Assembly: GCA_043760535.1 (NCBI GenBank)
Contig: JAYUOV010000341.1
Coordinates: forward strand, 1 to 7,420
DNA: 7,420 bases
Source of the DNA: JAZKFT01 sp043760535
Lineage (GTDB): Bacteria > Bacteroidota > Bacteroidia > Chitinophagales > Chitinophagaceae
Reading direction: 5' to 3'
Shown: positions 5,111 to 7,420 of the stretch, in pieces
How the letters are laid out: the number at the start of each line of letters is the position of its first letter
Position numbering within the stretch: the stretch's first letter is position 1
Notes under the pieces: generated by a model
What the model was told of the DNA's origin: nothing
Databases searched by the model: none
The model's input: the letters and a program-made list of their open reading frames with translations, nothing else
Position numbers and translations under genes: made by a program

Positions 5111-7330
5111 CTATTTTACTACTTTCAATTTTTCATCTTTTGTATTTGTTAAAATTCTGAGTATATAATTTCCCTTAGCCAAATAGATGCCATCAAAAGG
5201 TAAAATAATATTACCGTTTACAGTTCCCAATTGCCACTTTTTAACCAGTTGCCCAGCGTTAGTAAATAAAGATGCCGTTACCGTTTCGCTTACAGGATTA
5301 TTTATAGAAATGGAAATGAAATCAGTTATTGGGTTAATAAGTAATTTAACAAATTTCGAAGACTGGGCAGAATTAATCTTTACTATAGGGCTATACCTGT
5401 ATGTGCCATTCTGATCAGTCATTTTTAAACGATAATAGTTTACGCTTTGGGCTGCGGCAGGGTCAGTAAAATTATAGTTATACTCATTTAAACTACTTTG
5501 ATTGGCTGGAACAAAGCCAACAGAAACAAAACTTACCGCATCGTAACTCCGTTCTATCTCAAATCCTTTTAGGTTACGTTGGATACTGGTTTTCCAGAGT
5601 AGTGAGCAATAATTTTGATTATTGAGGGTGCCACTAAAAGTAAGAAGGTTAACAGGTAGTATTACAGCAGCATCTGCAAGGAAAAATTTAGAAAAGCCTG
5701 TAAAATTACCAGTAAACAAAAAGCCCGATCCAAAAGGAGTAACAGTTGGTATAACTAATTCGGTATTACTCATATTAGCCCCAGCTAATGTTACTGCATT
5801 AGTTTTAGCAATCTTAAGGCTTGAAGGCGTTTTACCTGCAAGCTCTGCGGCAGTAAAATATAGACCCACGGTGTAAGAAGCTCCAACATTAGTAGTAGGT
5901 GTAAGATCAATTACTTTTTGGGATCTCTGTCCACCTTGAAAATTTTGCCATGTAGTTCCTGCTTCAAAAACAGTTGCGCTTACACAACCTAAATTTGCTG
6001 ACGCATTACTGATTCGGCTAAGAATATTACTCCCCGTATAAAAATTATAAATTCCACTATTCCCTATAAATTCAGATCGGGATGCAGAAAGGGTTGATTC
6101 AATAGGATTGCCCAATAAAACTCCAGAAAAAGTAATATCTAAACGAGGAAATCCGCCTGCACTATTAAAAGCAGCTGCTAAACTACAGCCTGTACCTGCG
6201 TTATCCCTGTTCCATACACCTTTCGCATCAAGAGTAGTGCTTGTTGAAACTAAATCACCTGTTCCTGTTGCAGTGGCATTGTCAAAACATATTTCAACAA
6301 GTACATTGGATGTTCCATCCCAATTAAAAGGTGTAGTAAGTGTTAAAGTATTTAAACCAGCAACTGTTGAATAATTTTGAGAATAACTGCTGGTTGTACT
6401 TGTTTCAAAGGCTGTAGTAGCAAAGGTGGAAGTGCTTGTGTTTTTTAAGGAAATTGTTAAGCCACTATATGCCTGGGTGCTTGTTTTGGTTAACACATTA
6501 AACCCTAATGCAGTAATATTACCTGCCGTTAAACCTAGGGCACTTAGTTCAGAAGCAAGATAAATGTATTGGCTTCTTGCTTTTTGGAAATTACTTCTGA
6601 AGGGTTGAATGTACCCGCCACTTAAACTGCCATTTCCAATAGTTGCAGAGCCAGCACCAGAAGAAACTGGGGCCACATCGTCATCATTCAAAGTAAAAAC
6701 ATAAGAGGTACTGCTTGGAGCAGCAAGTGCATTAGTACTACCCCCCACAGAATAATTTAGTGTAAAACTCTCTGCACTTTCTACTTCCGCATCATTATAA
6801 ATACGTATTGAAATTGTTTGGGATGCGGTAGAACCATTTACAAATGTAAGTGCATTGGAAGGTGTAGTAAAATTACCATTGGTAGTAAAATCAAAATCTA
6901 CTCCCAGCGTGGCTGTTGAACCTCCTGCTACACTTACTGTAATATTTGCATTACCTGTTGGAGCTTGGTCAATATTCATATTCACTGTGTAATCCCTGTA
7001 ATTACGACATACTGATCCTGATGTGGTGGTTGCTTCTGTTGCAACACGATAAGGGGATGCAAAGCGAACATAAGGGTTAGTAAAGGGAATAGTGCTTGTC
7101 CATAATCCACGGCCATGCGTTGCTGCCAATAAAGTTCCATCGCTTTTGCGATATTGCAACATATTGGTTTTTACAAACGGGAAGGAAGTATTACGCACCC
7201 AAATGGTGGAAGCTCCATTAATATCGTCAGTTTCATAAATACCCATTTCCGTTGCAAGTATGGCTTTATCATTATTTTCAGGATAAAATATTGCCCAACG
7301 AACAGGTATATCAGGTATATTACCAGCGAT
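5111..7330 (-). pseudogene. 5'-truncated remnant of a large secreted T9SS multidomain protein
   Basis: The longest ATG-started frame ends at 7246 (711 residues), but coding similarity clearly begins earlier: 28 more in-frame codons up to 7330 read GNIPDIPVRWAIFYP and onward, typical of the propeller repeats that precede ATHGRGLW. Residues 1-53 (numbered from the ATG) are thus the end of a BNR/sortilin-like beta-propeller (LLAATHGRGLWTS at 39-51). Next come a Calx-beta-like domain (about 85-190, ending VFTLNDDD), a beta-rich adhesin-like region (about 205-525), a module with GFEIERS and YYRLKMTDQNGTYRYS (534-623), and a C-terminal T9SS type A sorting domain (about 633-711, starting LLINPITDF, ending EKLKVVK). 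An in-frame TGA lies at 7331-7333 and a TAA further up. There is no signal peptide, so this product could not reach the T9SS. In relatives such proteins are cell-surface or secreted adhesins or hydrolases. An internal start giving an uncharacterised cytoplasmic protein is less likely. Confidence 0.75.
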
Positions 7331-7420
7331 TCAGCGAGTAAATAATTCCTTTACCCAGCCTGAATTTTAAGCAGTTGTCAAAACAAATATGTCGAGCTAA
7401 ATAAATTTATTTTTTGCACA
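7331..7420. other. non-coding or inserted sequence that breaks the T9SS gene
   Basis: In the frame of the downstream gene this stretch carries TGA and TAA codons, and the other minus-strand frames are also closed within or at its ends. On the plus strand it begins TCAG, followed by CCTTTACCCAG (7348-7358), which resembles the end of the inverted-repeat element at 1728. A 14-bp AT palindrome (7399-7412) lies near the edge. It may be the end of an inserted element that continues outside the window. Confidence 0.3.

Noticed and set aside
6108..6374. Plus-strand frames inside the T9SS gene remnant (also 5187-5414, 5622-5876, 7154-7345)
   Set aside because: They overlap the domain-bearing minus-strand frame and show no recognisable motif.
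7399..7412. 14-bp palindrome AAATAAATTTATTT
   Set aside because: It is pure A/T in AT-rich DNA at the window edge, likely by chance; noted only within the edge feature.

Overview
The window looks like chromosomal DNA of a member of the Bacteroidota, perhaps close to the Chitinophagaceae; the family is a guess. The evidence is a protein ending in a type IX secretion (T9SS) sorting domain, AT-rich leaders without Shine-Dalgarno sequences, a TTTG/TAnnTTT-type promoter, a signal peptide cut just before an 'AQ'-style Gln, and intergenic DNA full of short palindromes and heptamer repeats.

Layout. (a) 3-314, +: a small three-helix membrane protein of unknown family, possibly cut by the left edge. 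(b) 404-1684, +: a secreted class C beta-lactamase-like serine hydrolase. (c) 1685-2004: no gene, but a 176-bp element with imperfect terminal inverted repeats (1728-1903) and the terminator of the next gene. (d) 2005-3333, -: ahcY, S-adenosylhomocysteine hydrolase. It is divergent from (e) 3451-3951, +: an Lrp/AsnC-family regulator. The two share a 117-bp intergenic region with a promoter and a candidate operator. (f) 3952-4445: a 7-bp tandem repeat followed by eight different hairpins. (g) 4446-4691, -: a possible small two-helix membrane protein. (h) 4692-5110: a second heptamer array, a repeat remnant with a hairpin, and a very symmetric terminator. (i) 5111-7330, -: the C-terminal part of a large secreted multidomain protein whose coding sequence is broken at about 7331.

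How the genes relate. ahcY and the Lrp-type regulator are the only pair whose arrangement suggests a joint job: the regulator could control the S-adenosylmethionine/homocysteine cycle. The serine hydrolase and the T9SS protein are both exported but show no operon link. The unusual content is in the intergenic DNA: a MITE-like element, an array of eight hairpins in which the last six all have a C-rich first arm, two unrelated repeats sharing a 7-bp period, and a disrupted surface-protein gene whose break begins with sequence resembling the end of the MITE-like element. I see no CRISPR array, no RNA gene and no intact transposase.
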